NCBI GenBank assembly: GCA_015277795.1 | Contig: CP063848.1 | Span: 2,170,001 to 2,234,000, forward strand | Length of the DNA: 64,000 bases | Direction of reading: 5' to 3' | DNA from: Massilia sp. UMI-21 | GTDB lineage: Bacteria; Pseudomonadota; Gammaproteobacteria; Burkholderiales; Burkholderiaceae_D | In this document: positions 48,355 through 56,644 of the stretch, piece by piece | Layout of the letters: the number at the start of each line of letters is the position of its first letter | Numbering within the stretch: the stretch's first letter is position 1 | Program-made: the position numbers and the translations under genes | Notes under the pieces: model-generated | The model's database searches: none | Seen by the model: only the letters and a program-made list of their open reading frames with translations | Told to the model about the DNA's origin: nothing

Positions 48355-48993
48355 ATGGTAAAGCTTTCTCATCTCGCTAGTTTGCTTGCAGCCGCAGCCC
48401 TGTTCGGCGGCTGCGCCACCCCGGGCCTGCAGCCCTTCGACGGCATGGAGGGCCTGGAACTGGTCGCCACGCCGGCGCTCGACCCATCCACGGTGTGGTC
48501 GCGCGGCGCGGACGGCGTGATCAAGGTGGCAGGCAAGCCGTCCGGCTACATCGCCACCCGCGCCGGTTATGCCGACTATCGGCTGCACGTCGAATGGCGC
48601 TGGCCGGGCAATCCGGGAAATGCCGGCGTGCTGCTGCACGTGGCTTCCGGTCCGAAGGATGGCGCCTGGCCGGTGAGCGTGCAGGTGCAGACCAAGCACG
48701 GCTTCGCCGGCGACGTGCTGCCGATGGCCGGCGCATCCTTCGCCGAGCCGCTCACTACCGCGCCCGGGGCCTACCCGCCGATCAAGGGGCACACGGGCCT
48801 GGACAGCGAGCGTCCGGCGGGCGAATGGAACAGCGCCGACATCCTGGCGCGCGACGGCGTGATCGAAGTGAGCATCAACGGCGTGCCGCAGAACCGCATC
48901 AGCGCGGCAACGCCGCGCGCGGGGCGGATCGGCTTCCAGCTCGAAGGCACGCCCTACGAGCTGCGCAATGTGTCGATCACGCCGCTGCCCTAG
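48355..48993 (+). CDS. DUF1080 (3-keto-disaccharide hydrolase-like) lipoprotein
   Basis: A 212-residue protein with a lipoprotein signal (lipobox FGGC) followed by a concanavalin-like DUF1080 domain: WSRGADGVIKVAGKPSGYIATR, YADYRLHVEWRWPGNPGNAGVLLH, GEWNSADILARDGVIEVSINGV and a terminal IGFQLEGTPYELRNVSI. Domains of this family bind or hydrolyse glucans and modified disaccharides; some cleave 3-keto-glycosides. Its substrate is unknown. No ribosome binding site is visible, and its start lies 14 bp from the divergent esterase start, so its promoter must lie inside that gene. Its stop is 2 bp from the convergent oligogalacturonate lyase stop. Confidence 0.82.
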   Translation: MVKLSHLASLLAAAALFGGCATPGLQPFDGMEGLELVATPALDPSTVWSRGADGVIKVAGKPSGYIATRAGYADYRLHVEWRWPGNPGNAGVLLHVASGPKDGAWPVSVQVQTKHGFAGDVLPMAGASFAEPLTTAPGAYPPIKGHTGLDSERPAGEWNSADILARDGVIEVSINGVPQNRISAATPRAGRIGFQLEGTPYELRNVSITPLP

Positions 48994-48995
48994 GT

Positions 48996-50342
48996 TCACG
49001 GGCGCTTGAGCCAGGCCTCCGGCACCGGCACCACCACGATGTTCATCGAGCGGCCGTCTTCCGACAGCATGGCCGACTGGATCTGGATCTTGGTGCCGTC
49101 CGCGTTGAAGGTCGGGTGCGTGTGGTCGGCCGCGGTGGTCTTGTGGCCGGTGGTGAGCATCATCATTTCGCGGTTGCGGCGGTCGATCAGGTAGACGCTG
49201 CGGCTGAAATCGTCGCCCACGGCGAAGCGGCCGTCGCTGGAGCCGTGCACGTGCCACAGGCCGCTGCCCGAATCAGTCTGTCCGACGATCTGCATCTGGC
49301 GCGTGCGCAGGTTGACGATCGCCAGGCCGGTCGGCTTTTCGCGGGTGCCGGTCTGGCCCCAGCCGTCGTCCTGCCCCGGATTGGCGCCGCCGACGCCGGT
49401 GGCCGGTGCATCCACGGCCTTGGCCGCGCCTGGGATGGAGCGGTGGCCCATGATCGCCATCGCCACTTCATCCTTCGAGATCACCGCCTCGTGCGTCACC
49501 CATTCGTAGGGCGCCTCCGGGTACAGCGGGCGCAGGCCGCTGCCGTCCGCCTTCACGGTCCAGGTACGCTGCGGCGACTTGCCGCCGGTCTCCCAGCAGA
49601 ACACGATCTCGCCCGGGTTCCACAGGTTGGCCTGGATGTGGCCGACCTGGAACGGCACCGAGACCACGTGCTTGACTTCGCCGGTACGCAGGTTCAGGCG
49701 CGCGATGCCCTGGGGGCCGGCGCCCATCTTGCGCGGGCCGAAGGCCGGCTCGATCTTGGTGCCGGGCGCCAGGTGCCTGGCGGCCTGGCCCGGGCCGACC
49801 TTGAAGTAGACCCATTCCTCGTCGGCGTCGAGCGCCAGGTCGCCGCCGGCCTCGAGCTCGGCGGGCAGGGTGGCGGCGATGCGCTGGTAGCTGCCGGCCG
49901 ACTGCATGCGGCCCGCGGCGCTGTCGGCGAACACGCGCGCCAGGTCGACTTCGACCACCTGCAGGCCGCCGTCGCCGTCCTTCGGCTGGCGCATGAAGTA
50001 CAGCTTCATCGACTTGCGCGCCAGGTTCAGCATGCCGGTGTAGCCGCCCTCGGTGACCTGCACCAGGTCGCCGCTTGCCTCGTTGACGGCGATCGCTTCC
50101 GCGCCGGCCAGGCGCGAGCGGAACACCAGCCACTTGCCGTCCGCGGTCCATTGCGGGTGGGTCGGATAGATCTTGGAATCGCCGTGCGGCTTACTGGTCA
50201 GGAAGGTGAGCACCGTGCCGGTGACCGGGTCCTTGACCAGCTTGCGCTCGGAGGGGAAGCGCTTGCCGATCTGGGCGGAAGCGTCGAGGCTGAACAGCAG
50301 TGCCGACGACAGGCACAGCGCGGTGATGACGGGGGAACGCAT
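48996..50342 (-). CDS. ogl: Oligogalacturonate lyase-like beta-propeller (PL22 type)
   Basis: A 448-residue protein with a signal peptide (MRSPVITALCLSSALLFSLDASA); ATG 50342 has GGAG upstream. It has repeated propeller strands of the kind SDGKWLVF: PTHPQWTADGKWLVFRS, NLWNPGEIVFCWETGG and HPTFNADGTKIQIQS. His-rich segments EWVTHEAV, GLWHVHGSSDG and AADHTHP are candidates for the Mn-binding and catalytic His residues of PL22 enzymes, which split oligogalacturonate dimers and trimers. Known PL22 lyases are usually shorter and cytoplasmic, so this exported relative may act on RG oligomers; function is inferred. It is divergent from the tandem acetylesterase gene. Confidence 0.7.
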   Translation of the reverse strand: MRSPVITALCLSSALLFSLDASAQIGKRFPSERKLVKDPVTGTVLTFLTSKPHGDSKIYPTHPQWTADGKWLVFRSRLAGAEAIAVNEASGDLVQVTEGGYTGMLNLARKSMKLYFMRQPKDGDGGLQVVEVDLARVFADSAAGRMQSAGSYQRIAATLPAELEAGGDLALDADEEWVYFKVGPGQAARHLAPGTKIEPAFGPRKMGAGPQGIARLNLRTGEVKHVVSVPFQVGHIQANLWNPGEIVFCWETGGKSPQRTWTVKADGSGLRPLYPEAPYEWVTHEAVISKDEVAMAIMGHRSIPGAAKAVDAPATGVGGANPGQDDGWGQTGTREKPTGLAIVNLRTRQMQIVGQTDSGSGLWHVHGSSDGRFAVGDDFSRSVYLIDRRNREMMMLTTGHKTTAADHTHPTFNADGTKIQIQSAMLSEDGRSMNIVVVPVPEAWLKRP

Positions 50343-50416
50343 GTCTGAGTCTCCATATTGTGATGTTGTCCGCTCATTCTCCCAGCACGACCTGCTCATA
50401 ACCGATCATGATCTTG

Positions 50417-50463
50417 ATTCTTTCTGCGTCAAGACTGCCGGTTTTCGCGCCGGCGCATAGAAT
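50417..50463 (+). promoter_or_regulatory. Shared promoter element P2 (tandem acetylesterase)
   Basis: ATTCTTTC (50417-50424) and CATAGAAT (50456-50463), starts 39 nt apart as in P1 and P3. It lies in the 165-bp region between the divergent lyase and esterase genes. Confidence 0.55.
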
Positions 50464-50507
50464 CGGCCTATAGGCAAGATCACATTACAACAATCGGAGA
50501 CCCGCCC

Positions 50508-52184
50508 ATGTCCTATCTTGGCACCTTGATCCGTGCCGGCGCCATGCTCTTGCTGGCTGCCGGACTGGCCCAGGCGCAAGCGCCGCAGACGACGCCGCCG
50601 GCGGCCGTCAATACCGATCCGGCGCGCGCCCAGGTCGTGCTGCCGACGCCCGCCAATCCGGCGCTGCCGTCGATCATCCTGATCGGCGACTCCACGGTGC
50701 GCAACGGCCACGACGACGGCCAGGGCAAGGGCGCACAAGGGCAGTGGGGGTGGGGCAATCCGCTCGCCGCCTACTTCGATCCGGCCAAGGTCAACGTCGT
50801 CAACCGCGCGGTCGGCGGCCTGTCCAGCCGTACTTACGTCAGCAGCGGCCACTGGGAGCGCAGCCTGGCCTTCGTCAAGCCCGGCGACATCGTCCTGATG
50901 CAGTTCGGGCACAACGATGCGGGGCCGCTCAACGACGACAAGCGCGCGCGCGGCACCATCCGCGGGGTCGGCGACGAGGCCACCGAGATCGACAATATGT
51001 TGACCAGCAAGCGCGAGACCGTGCACAGCTACGGCTGGTACCTGCGCAAGTTCATTGCCGATATCCGGGCCAAGGGCGCGACGCCGGTGGTGGTCTCGCT
51101 CATTCCGCGCAAGGCCTGGAACGAAGACGGTCCGGAGCAGGGCAAGCTGCGCCGCAACAAGGGCGACTATGCCGGCTGGGCCGAGCAGGTCGCGCGCAGC
51201 GAACATGCGGGCTTCATCGACCTGAACGAGATGGCGGCGCGCCGTTATGACGAGATGGGCCGCGCTGCGGTCATGCAGATGTTCCCGGCCACCGTGCCGG
51301 ACGAGCGCGTCCACACCAACTGGGCCGGCGCCGTGCTCAACGCGGAACTGGTCGTTGCCGGCCTGAAGTCCCTGGGCGATGCGCGCCTGGCGTCCTTCCT
51401 GAAACCGGCCGAGGATGTCCGTCCGGTGGTGGATGCCCGCACCGTGCGCGAGGAAGCGCCGCGCGATGCCGGCCTGCCGACCCTGTTCCTGGTGGGCGAC
51501 TCCACCGTCAAGAGCGGCGGACAGAATGGCGCGATCGGCTGGGGCGAACGTATCGCGCCTTACTTCGATACGCGCAAGATCAATGTGGTCAACGCCGCCA
51601 TCGGCGGGCGCAGCAGCCGCACCTTCTTCACCGAAGGCCGCTGGGAGCGCGTGCTCGGGCAGCTCAAGGCGGGCGACTTCGTCGTGATCCAGTTCGGCCA
51701 CAACGACGGCGGCCGCATCGGCGATCCGGCCAACAAGAACCGCGCCTCGGGCGCGGGCGTCGGCCCCGGGACGGTCGAGGATACCCGCCCCGACGGCAGC
51801 AAGGAACAGGTGCACAGCTTCGGCTGGTACATGGCGCGCTACGTGGCCGATGCGAAGGCCAAGGGCGCGACCGTGGTCATCGCTGCGCCGATCCCGCACC
51901 GCGACAAGTGGCAGCAGGAGCGGGACTTCGCCAACTTCGCCGATTGGGGCCGGCAGGTGGCCGAGGCCGGCGGCGCCCACTTCATGGACCTGACGCTGCT
52001 GGTCACCGAAGGCTACCGCGCCATCGGGCCCGGCAAGGTCGACACCTTCTTTTCGGACGCGCGCACCCACACCAACCTGGAGGGCGCCGAATTCAACGCC
52101 AGGCGCGTGGTCGCCGGCCTGAAGGCGCTGCCGGGCAATCCGCTGGGCTCCTATTTTTCCGACAAGGGCGCAGGTATCCAGTGA
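50508..52184 (+). CDS. Tandem two-domain SGNH rhamnogalacturonan acetylesterase
   Basis: A 558-residue exported protein made of two CE12-type SGNH hydrolase domains (about 50-300 and 325-555). Each has its own catalytic set: Ser62 in IGDSTV with QFGHND and DERVHTN in the first, and Ser332 in VGDSTV with QFGHND and DARTHTN in the second. The two domains align throughout (VNVVNRAVGGLSSRTY versus INVVNAAIGGRSSRTF). CE12 enzymes deacetylate galacturonate of RG-I before lyase action. CE12 proteins are normally single-domain, so this is an internal duplication with both active sites intact. GGAG precedes the start. It is first in an operon with the DUF6250 and GH105 genes, with a 1-nt stop/start overlap downstream. 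Confidence 0.9.
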   Translation: MSYLGTLIRAGAMLLLAAGLAQAQAPQTTPPAAVNTDPARAQVVLPTPANPALPSIILIGDSTVRNGHDDGQGKGAQGQWGWGNPLAAYFDPAKVNVVNRAVGGLSSRTYVSSGHWERSLAFVKPGDIVLMQFGHNDAGPLNDDKRARGTIRGVGDEATEIDNMLTSKRETVHSYGWYLRKFIADIRAKGATPVVVSLIPRKAWNEDGPEQGKLRRNKGDYAGWAEQVARSEHAGFIDLNEMAARRYDEMGRAAVMQMFPATVPDERVHTNWAGAVLNAELVVAGLKSLGDARLASFLKPAEDVRPVVDARTVREEAPRDAGLPTLFLVGDSTVKSGGQNGAIGWGERIAPYFDTRKINVVNAAIGGRSSRTFFTEGRWERVLGQLKAGDFVVIQFGHNDGGRIGDPANKNRASGAGVGPGTVEDTRPDGSKEQVHSFGWYMARYVADAKAKGATVVIAAPIPHRDKWQQERDFANFADWGRQVAEAGGAHFMDLTLLVTEGYRAIGPGKVDTFFSDARTHTNLEGAEFNARRVVAGLKALPGNPLGSYFSDKGAGIQ

Positions 52185-52873
52185 TGAGAGCCCTGTTTGC
52201 ATGCCTGCTGCTGGCAAGCGGCGCCGCCCAGGCGGCCCAGGCGGCCTGTGAGGACTGGGGCCGGCGCGGCGAGCTGCTGCACCAGGACGATTTCGCGGGC
52301 CCGCTGAAGGGCTATGTGAGCGAGTATGCGCACAAGCCGGGCAACTTCGTCGGCACCCGCGACGGCCGCCTGGTGATCGACGTCGATTCGGGCGCCACCG
52401 TCTGGCTCGACAAGCGGCTGTCCGGCGACATCCTGATCGCCTACACCCGCCGCGTGCTGCTGGACGGCGGCCCCAACGACCGCCTGTCCGACCTGAACCA
52501 CTTCTGGATGGCGCGCGATCCCGCCAGGGCCGGACTGTTCACGCGCTCGGGCAAGTTCGAGGACTACGACGACCTGGACATGTACTATGCCGGCGTCGGC
52601 GGCAACCACAACACCACCACCCGCCTGCGTCGCTACGGCGGGGGGCAGCGGGTGATGGTCGGCGAGCGCCTCTCCCCCGAGTGGATGCTGCAGCCGAACC
52701 GCGACTACCGGGTCGAGATCGCGGTCTACCGCGGCTGCACCCGCATGCGCATCGACGGCCGCGAGGTGTTTGTTTATCGCGACCGCCAGCCCTTCACCCA
52801 GGGCTACACCGGATTTCGCACCACCTGGTCGCGCCAGACCATCGACAATCTAACAATTCACCAGCTGAAATGA
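52184..52873 (+). CDS. DUF6250 protein
   Basis: A 229-residue exported protein (signal MRALFACLLLASGAAQAAQA) consisting of a jelly-roll domain recognised as DUF6250. Typical blocks are LLHQDDFAGPL, RDGRLVIDVDSGATVWLDKRLSGDILIAYTR, DLNHFWMARDP, YYAGVGGNHNTTTRLRRY and the terminal GYTGFRTTWSRQTIDN. No enzyme activity is established for the family as far as I know; it often occurs with RG-lyase and GH105 genes, and the concanavalin-like fold suggests glycan binding or lysis. TGATG overlap couples it to the acetylesterase, and GH105 follows after 14 bp. Confidence 0.8.
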   Translation: MRALFACLLLASGAAQAAQAACEDWGRRGELLHQDDFAGPLKGYVSEYAHKPGNFVGTRDGRLVIDVDSGATVWLDKRLSGDILIAYTRRVLLDGGPNDRLSDLNHFWMARDPARAGLFTRSGKFEDYDDLDMYYAGVGGNHNTTTRLRRYGGGQRVMVGERLSPEWMLQPNRDYRVEIAVYRGCTRMRIDGREVFVYRDRQPFTQGYTGFRTTWSRQTIDNLTIHQLK

Positions 52874-52887
52874 AGGAGACACCCAAG

Positions 52888-54315
52888 ATGAATTTCCCCT
52901 TGCCGCGCCGTGCGCTGATCGGCCTGCTCGTGGCCAGCCTGTTCCCGGCCTTCGGTGCCGCGAACGCGTGGGCGCAGGAAGCCCCGCCGCCCCAGGAAAA
53001 GGGCCCGGCCGCGGCCGACGCCATGCTGCACGCGCTGGACGTGAAGTACCCGACCCGCTACCGGCCGATGGACGCGAACGAAGTCAAGGCCGTGCTGGAC
53101 CGCGTGTTCGCCTACCTGGACCGCACCACGCCCGCTGAACTGATCCACAAGAGCGACGGTTCGGCGATCACCGACCTGGGCAAGGCCGACCCCGACGCGG
53201 TGCTCAAGCCCGGCGACTTCCGCCTGACCAGCTACGAGTGGGGCGTCACTTACCTGGGCATGCTGGCCGCGGGCCAGGCTACCGGCGACGCGCGCTACAC
53301 CGACTACACCCGCAAGCGCCATGCGCTGCTGTCGCAGCTGACCAAGACCTACCTGCCTGTGGTGAAGGCGGATACCGCCAACTCGCACGCGCCGATCAAG
53401 AGCTTCCTGAACCCGCATGCGCTGGACGACGCCGGTGCGCTGTGCCACAGCTTCCTGAAGGCCAAGCTGGCCGGCACCAGGGTCGACTACAGCCAGATGA
53501 TCGGCATCTGCGGCGATTTCGTCACCAAGCACGAGTACCGCCTGAAGGACGGCACCCTGGCGCGCGGCGGGCCGGACGGCAAGGGCGGCCGCAAGATGCG
53601 TCCGCTGCCGGACACCCTCTGGCTGGACGACATGTTCATGGGCGTGCCGACCATGGCCTACCTGGGCAAGGTCACGGGCGAGCGCAAGTACTATGACGAC
53701 GCGGTGCGCCAGGTGCTGCAGTTCTCGAAGCGCATGTTCAATCCGGACCTGGGCATCTACATGCACGGCTACGTCGAGGGCATGCGCAGCCATCCGGAAT
53801 TCCACTGGGCGCGCGCGAACGGCTGGGCGGTGATGGCGATGGTCGAGGTGCTGGAAGCGCTGCCGAAGGAGCACAAGGGCTACCAGGCCGTGCTGGCGCA
53901 ACTGCAGGCCCACATCAAGGGCCTGGCCTCGTACCAGACCAAGGACGGTTTCTGGCACCAGCTGATCGACCGTAACGACACCTACCAGGAGACCTCGGCC
54001 ACCGCGATCTACACCTACGCGATCGCACGCGCGGTCAACCGCGGCTACGTGGACGCCGCGATGTACGGTCCGATGGCCAACTACGCCTGGAACGCGGTCG
54101 CCAGCAAGGTCACGGCCGACGGCCAGATCGAAGGCATCTGCGTCGGCACCGGCATGGCCTTCGATCCGGCCTTCTACGCCTACCGTCCGACCAGCGTGAA
54201 GGCCGCGCACGGCTACGGCCCGGCACTGCTGGCCGGGGCCGAGATCATCGAGATGAACAAGAAGTACAAGTTCGGGCTGAACGACAGCGGCTTGATGTAT
54301 CAAGGTATCCGCTGA
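52888..54315 (+). CDS. GH105 unsaturated rhamnogalacturonyl hydrolase
   Basis: A 475-residue exported (alpha/alpha)6-barrel hydrolase that removes the 4,5-unsaturated galacturonyl residue from oligomers made by RG lyases. The signal peptide is MNFPLPRRALIGLLVASLFPAFGAANAWA. The active-site motif WLDDMFMGVP has the Asp pair at about 247-248, with HPEFHWARANGWAVMAMVEVL, YQETSATAIYTYAIARAVNRGY and GICVGTG as further family blocks. ATG 52888 is chosen because AAGGAGA is 8 nt upstream. It is the last gene of the acetylesterase-DUF6250-GH105 operon and is followed by a perfect hairpin. Confidence 0.92.
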   Translation: MNFPLPRRALIGLLVASLFPAFGAANAWAQEAPPPQEKGPAAADAMLHALDVKYPTRYRPMDANEVKAVLDRVFAYLDRTTPAELIHKSDGSAITDLGKADPDAVLKPGDFRLTSYEWGVTYLGMLAAGQATGDARYTDYTRKRHALLSQLTKTYLPVVKADTANSHAPIKSFLNPHALDDAGALCHSFLKAKLAGTRVDYSQMIGICGDFVTKHEYRLKDGTLARGGPDGKGGRKMRPLPDTLWLDDMFMGVPTMAYLGKVTGERKYYDDAVRQVLQFSKRMFNPDLGIYMHGYVEGMRSHPEFHWARANGWAVMAMVEVLEALPKEHKGYQAVLAQLQAHIKGLASYQTKDGFWHQLIDRNDTYQETSATAIYTYAIARAVNRGYVDAAMYGPMANYAWNAVASKVTADGQIEGICVGTGMAFDPAFYAYRPTSVKAAHGYGPALLAGAEIIEMNKKYKFGLNDSGLMYQGIR

Positions 54316-54320
54316 CGGAG

Positions 54321-54353
54321 CGCAGCGTGGGCGGCAAAGCCGCCCACGCTGCG
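54321..54353. repeat. REP-like palindrome D, likely bidirectional terminator
   Basis: A perfect 15-bp stem CGCAGCGTGGGCGGC/GCCGCCCACGCTGCG with loop AAA between convergent GH105 and GH43 genes. The GTGGGCGG core matches elements A to C. Confidence 0.7.
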
Positions 54354-54355
54354 AT

Positions 54356-55324
54356 TCAGGGCCTTGCTGCCCTGATCCGCTCCAGCAGCGCCACCGACAC
54401 CGCAAACGCCGTTCCGTGCCGCACCCGCTGCCTGGTGCCGGCGCCGGGGAAGCGCAATCTGGCCGTCACGTCTTCCCAGTGCACCATGTCGCGCGTACGC
54501 ATGGCGCCGTAGTGTCCTGCCGTATAGGCGTCGTAGTACACGATCACCTCGTCCCCCACCCGCAGCACGCTCGGCCCCTCGCTCCATAACCCGGACGGGG
54601 TGATCGGCGCGCCCGGCGGCCCGAACGGGCCGTCGAAGTTCGATGCCGGCGCCACCCGCAGGTGCTTCTTTGGCGGATAGCGGGTCTCGTCCTTCACCAG
54701 CAGCCAGTCGCGCCCGAAAGCGTGCGCGAGGGTGGCGTCGATCACGGAGAAGCCCGGATCGTAGTACAGGCGTGTCGGCGTGAAGCCGATGAAGTCGCGC
54801 GTGGTGGTGGCGTAGATGCGGTGGTTGTATTTTTCTTCGCTCTTGCCGTCGGTGTCGGGGAAGCGTCCGGGGATGGTCGAGGACCACAGGATCAGGTAGT
54901 GCCCGCGGCGCGCATCGTGGAAGATCTCGGGCGCCCAGGCGTTCAGCGCGCCCGCTTCGTGCGACATTACCGGGAGTAGCCGCTGGGGCGACCAGTCCAG
55001 CAGGTCGGGCGAGGAGGCGTAGCCGATGCCCTTGTCGTTCCAGCCGCTGGTCCAGACCATGTGGAACAGGCCGTCCGGCCCGCGCACCAGGCTCGGGTCG
55101 CGCATCAGTTTCGTGCCCACGGTGGGCGCCAGCAGGCTGGCGCCGCCGTGCAAGGCTTCCCATGCGTAGCCGTCGTGGCTGGCGGCCAGGTGCAGGCCGT
55201 CGGCGCCGTTGCCGGTGAAATAGGCGAACAGGTAGGCCTCGTCGCTCGCTTTGGTACGCAGCCGCGCGCAGCCGGCCAGCAGGGCGCCGCCGGCCAGCGC
55301 GCCCAGCGCAGCCCGGCGCCTCAT
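54356..55324 (-). CDS. GH43-type glycosidase lipoprotein
   Basis: A 322-residue five-bladed propeller protein with a lipoprotein signal (lipobox LAGC). GH43 acids are visible: Asp in MRDPSLV, Asp in SVIDATLAH and Glu in SEGPSVL, plus the WAPEIFHD structural block. It differs from the GH43 at 26485, so a different linkage (arabinan, galactan or an arabinofuranosyl side branch) is probable. The start overlaps the upstream CE12 stop by ATGA. It ends the five-gene RG operon. Confidence 0.8.
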   Translation of the reverse strand: MRRRAALGALAGGALLAGCARLRTKASDEAYLFAYFTGNGADGLHLAASHDGYAWEALHGGASLLAPTVGTKLMRDPSLVRGPDGLFHMVWTSGWNDKGIGYASSPDLLDWSPQRLLPVMSHEAGALNAWAPEIFHDARRGHYLILWSSTIPGRFPDTDGKSEEKYNHRIYATTTRDFIGFTPTRLYYDPGFSVIDATLAHAFGRDWLLVKDETRYPPKKHLRVAPASNFDGPFGPPGAPITPSGLWSEGPSVLRVGDEVIVYYDAYTAGHYGAMRTRDMVHWEDVTARLRFPGAGTRQRVRHGTAFAVSVALLERIRAARP

Positions 55325-56625
55325 TTGGCGGCCCGCGGGTCGCGCCGGTCCTCGTCGCCGAGCGGACGTTCCTGGGTGCGGCCCGGGCTCGGCGGCACGG
55401 CGAACTGTGCGACCGGGTCGGGGTGGGCCGGGTCGAAGGCGAAATCGTCGACCACCTGGCTGGCGACCGGCAGCCCGGCGCGGCGCATGCCGAGCACGAC
55501 GGCCTTGGCCAGCTCATAGCTGCCGTAGTTGTTGTGGTGGGTGTTGTCCAGCGGTTTCGGGGCCGGCAGGGCGAACGCGGCCTTCGAGCCCTCGACCCCG
55601 AGCGCCGCGTACATGGTCTGGCTCATCGCATGCAGGTCGATAAAGGGCACGCCCAGTTCCCGGGCCGACTGGCGCGCCGCTTCGGCATAGTCGCTCAGGG
55701 TCGGCACCACCCGGCCCGCGTCGTCGAAGCGGCGGCGCTCCATGGACGAGACGATGACCGGCAGGCCGCCCCTGGCGCGCACCATCTCGACGTGGGTCTT
55801 GATCTCGGCCTTGTAGGTGGTGAAAGGGCCGCCCTTGCCGGCGGCGATCTGCTTCTGGTCGTTGTGACCGTACTGCATCAAGAGCGTGTCCCCGGGCTTC
55901 ATCTGGGTGAGGATCTTGTCGATGCGGCGCTTGGCGAGCGAATCGCGGTAGGTCTCGCCCGACTGCGCATAGTTGGCCACGGCCACCGCGGGCTTGAAGA
56001 AGCGCGGCAGCATCTGGCCCCAGCTGTTGTAGGGCTCTCCCGGCTGGTCGCTGACGGTGGAGTCGCCCAGCAGGAACAGGGTCGGCACCTCTACCTTGGC
56101 GATCTCCACGCTGCGTACGGCCGGGCGGCTGCCGCTGAATTCCAGGGTCAGGCGCCCGTCCCAGGCCCAGGCTTCCGCGACGGTCTCGCGTGGGACGTTG
56201 AGCTTGACTTCGCCCGCGGCGACGCCGGCCGCTGCCGGGATCCGCGGCGTGCGCACATTGACGATGAAGCTGCGCTCCAGTTTCTGTCCCGGCGCGGTCT
56301 GCACGTTCTCCAGCATCAGGCGGCGCAGTTCGGATTTGATGGTCGTGGTGCCCGGCCCCGCATCGTCGCCCAGGGTAACCGTGACGCGGTAGTTCCCCTC
56401 GGGGAGGTCGACCGAAAAATAGCTGCCCCGGGGCGCGCCCGGCTCGAAGCCGTAGCCCCGCGCGGCGTCATAGGTCGTGTCCGGGGACACCGGCGTGTAG
56501 CCGCCCGGCGCCGCGCCGCCGAAGGCGAAGCGCAGGGCCTGCCCGGCTTGCGGCTGGGAGGCGCAGCCCGCCAGCAGGCCGGCGGCGGCGAGGGCGCACA
56601 GGGAGCGCTTGAGCGTTGGTGTCAT
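55321..56625 (-). CDS. Rhamnogalacturonan acetylesterase (CE12) with N-terminal beta domain
   Basis: A 434-residue lipoprotein (lipobox LAGC near residue 21). Residues about 30-180 form a malectin-like or CBM35-like beta domain (GYTPVSPDTTYDAARGYGFEPG, YRVTVTLGD, LTLEFSG). The CE12 SGNH domain follows: LGDSTVSD nucleophile, YAQSGET, MQYGHNDQ and the catalytic DNTHHNN. It is the third acetylesterase-type protein in the window and has one domain, unlike the tandem one at 50508. In the operon it would deacetylate RG-I before PL11 and PL26-like action. 19 bp separate it from the upstream PL26-like gene. Confidence 0.88.
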   Translation of the reverse strand: MTPTLKRSLCALAAAGLLAGCASQPQAGQALRFAFGGAAPGGYTPVSPDTTYDAARGYGFEPGAPRGSYFSVDLPEGNYRVTVTLGDDAGPGTTTIKSELRRLMLENVQTAPGQKLERSFIVNVRTPRIPAAAGVAAGEVKLNVPRETVAEAWAWDGRLTLEFSGSRPAVRSVEIAKVEVPTLFLLGDSTVSDQPGEPYNSWGQMLPRFFKPAVAVANYAQSGETYRDSLAKRRIDKILTQMKPGDTLLMQYGHNDQKQIAAGKGGPFTTYKAEIKTHVEMVRARGGLPVIVSSMERRRFDDAGRVVPTLSDYAEAARQSARELGVPFIDLHAMSQTMYAALGVEGSKAAFALPAPKPLDNTHHNNYGSYELAKAVVLGMRRAGLPVASQVVDDFAFDPAHPDPVAQFAVPPSPGRTQERPLGDEDRRDPRAAK

Positions 56626-56644
56626 GGTCTTGTCCGTTTGTCGT

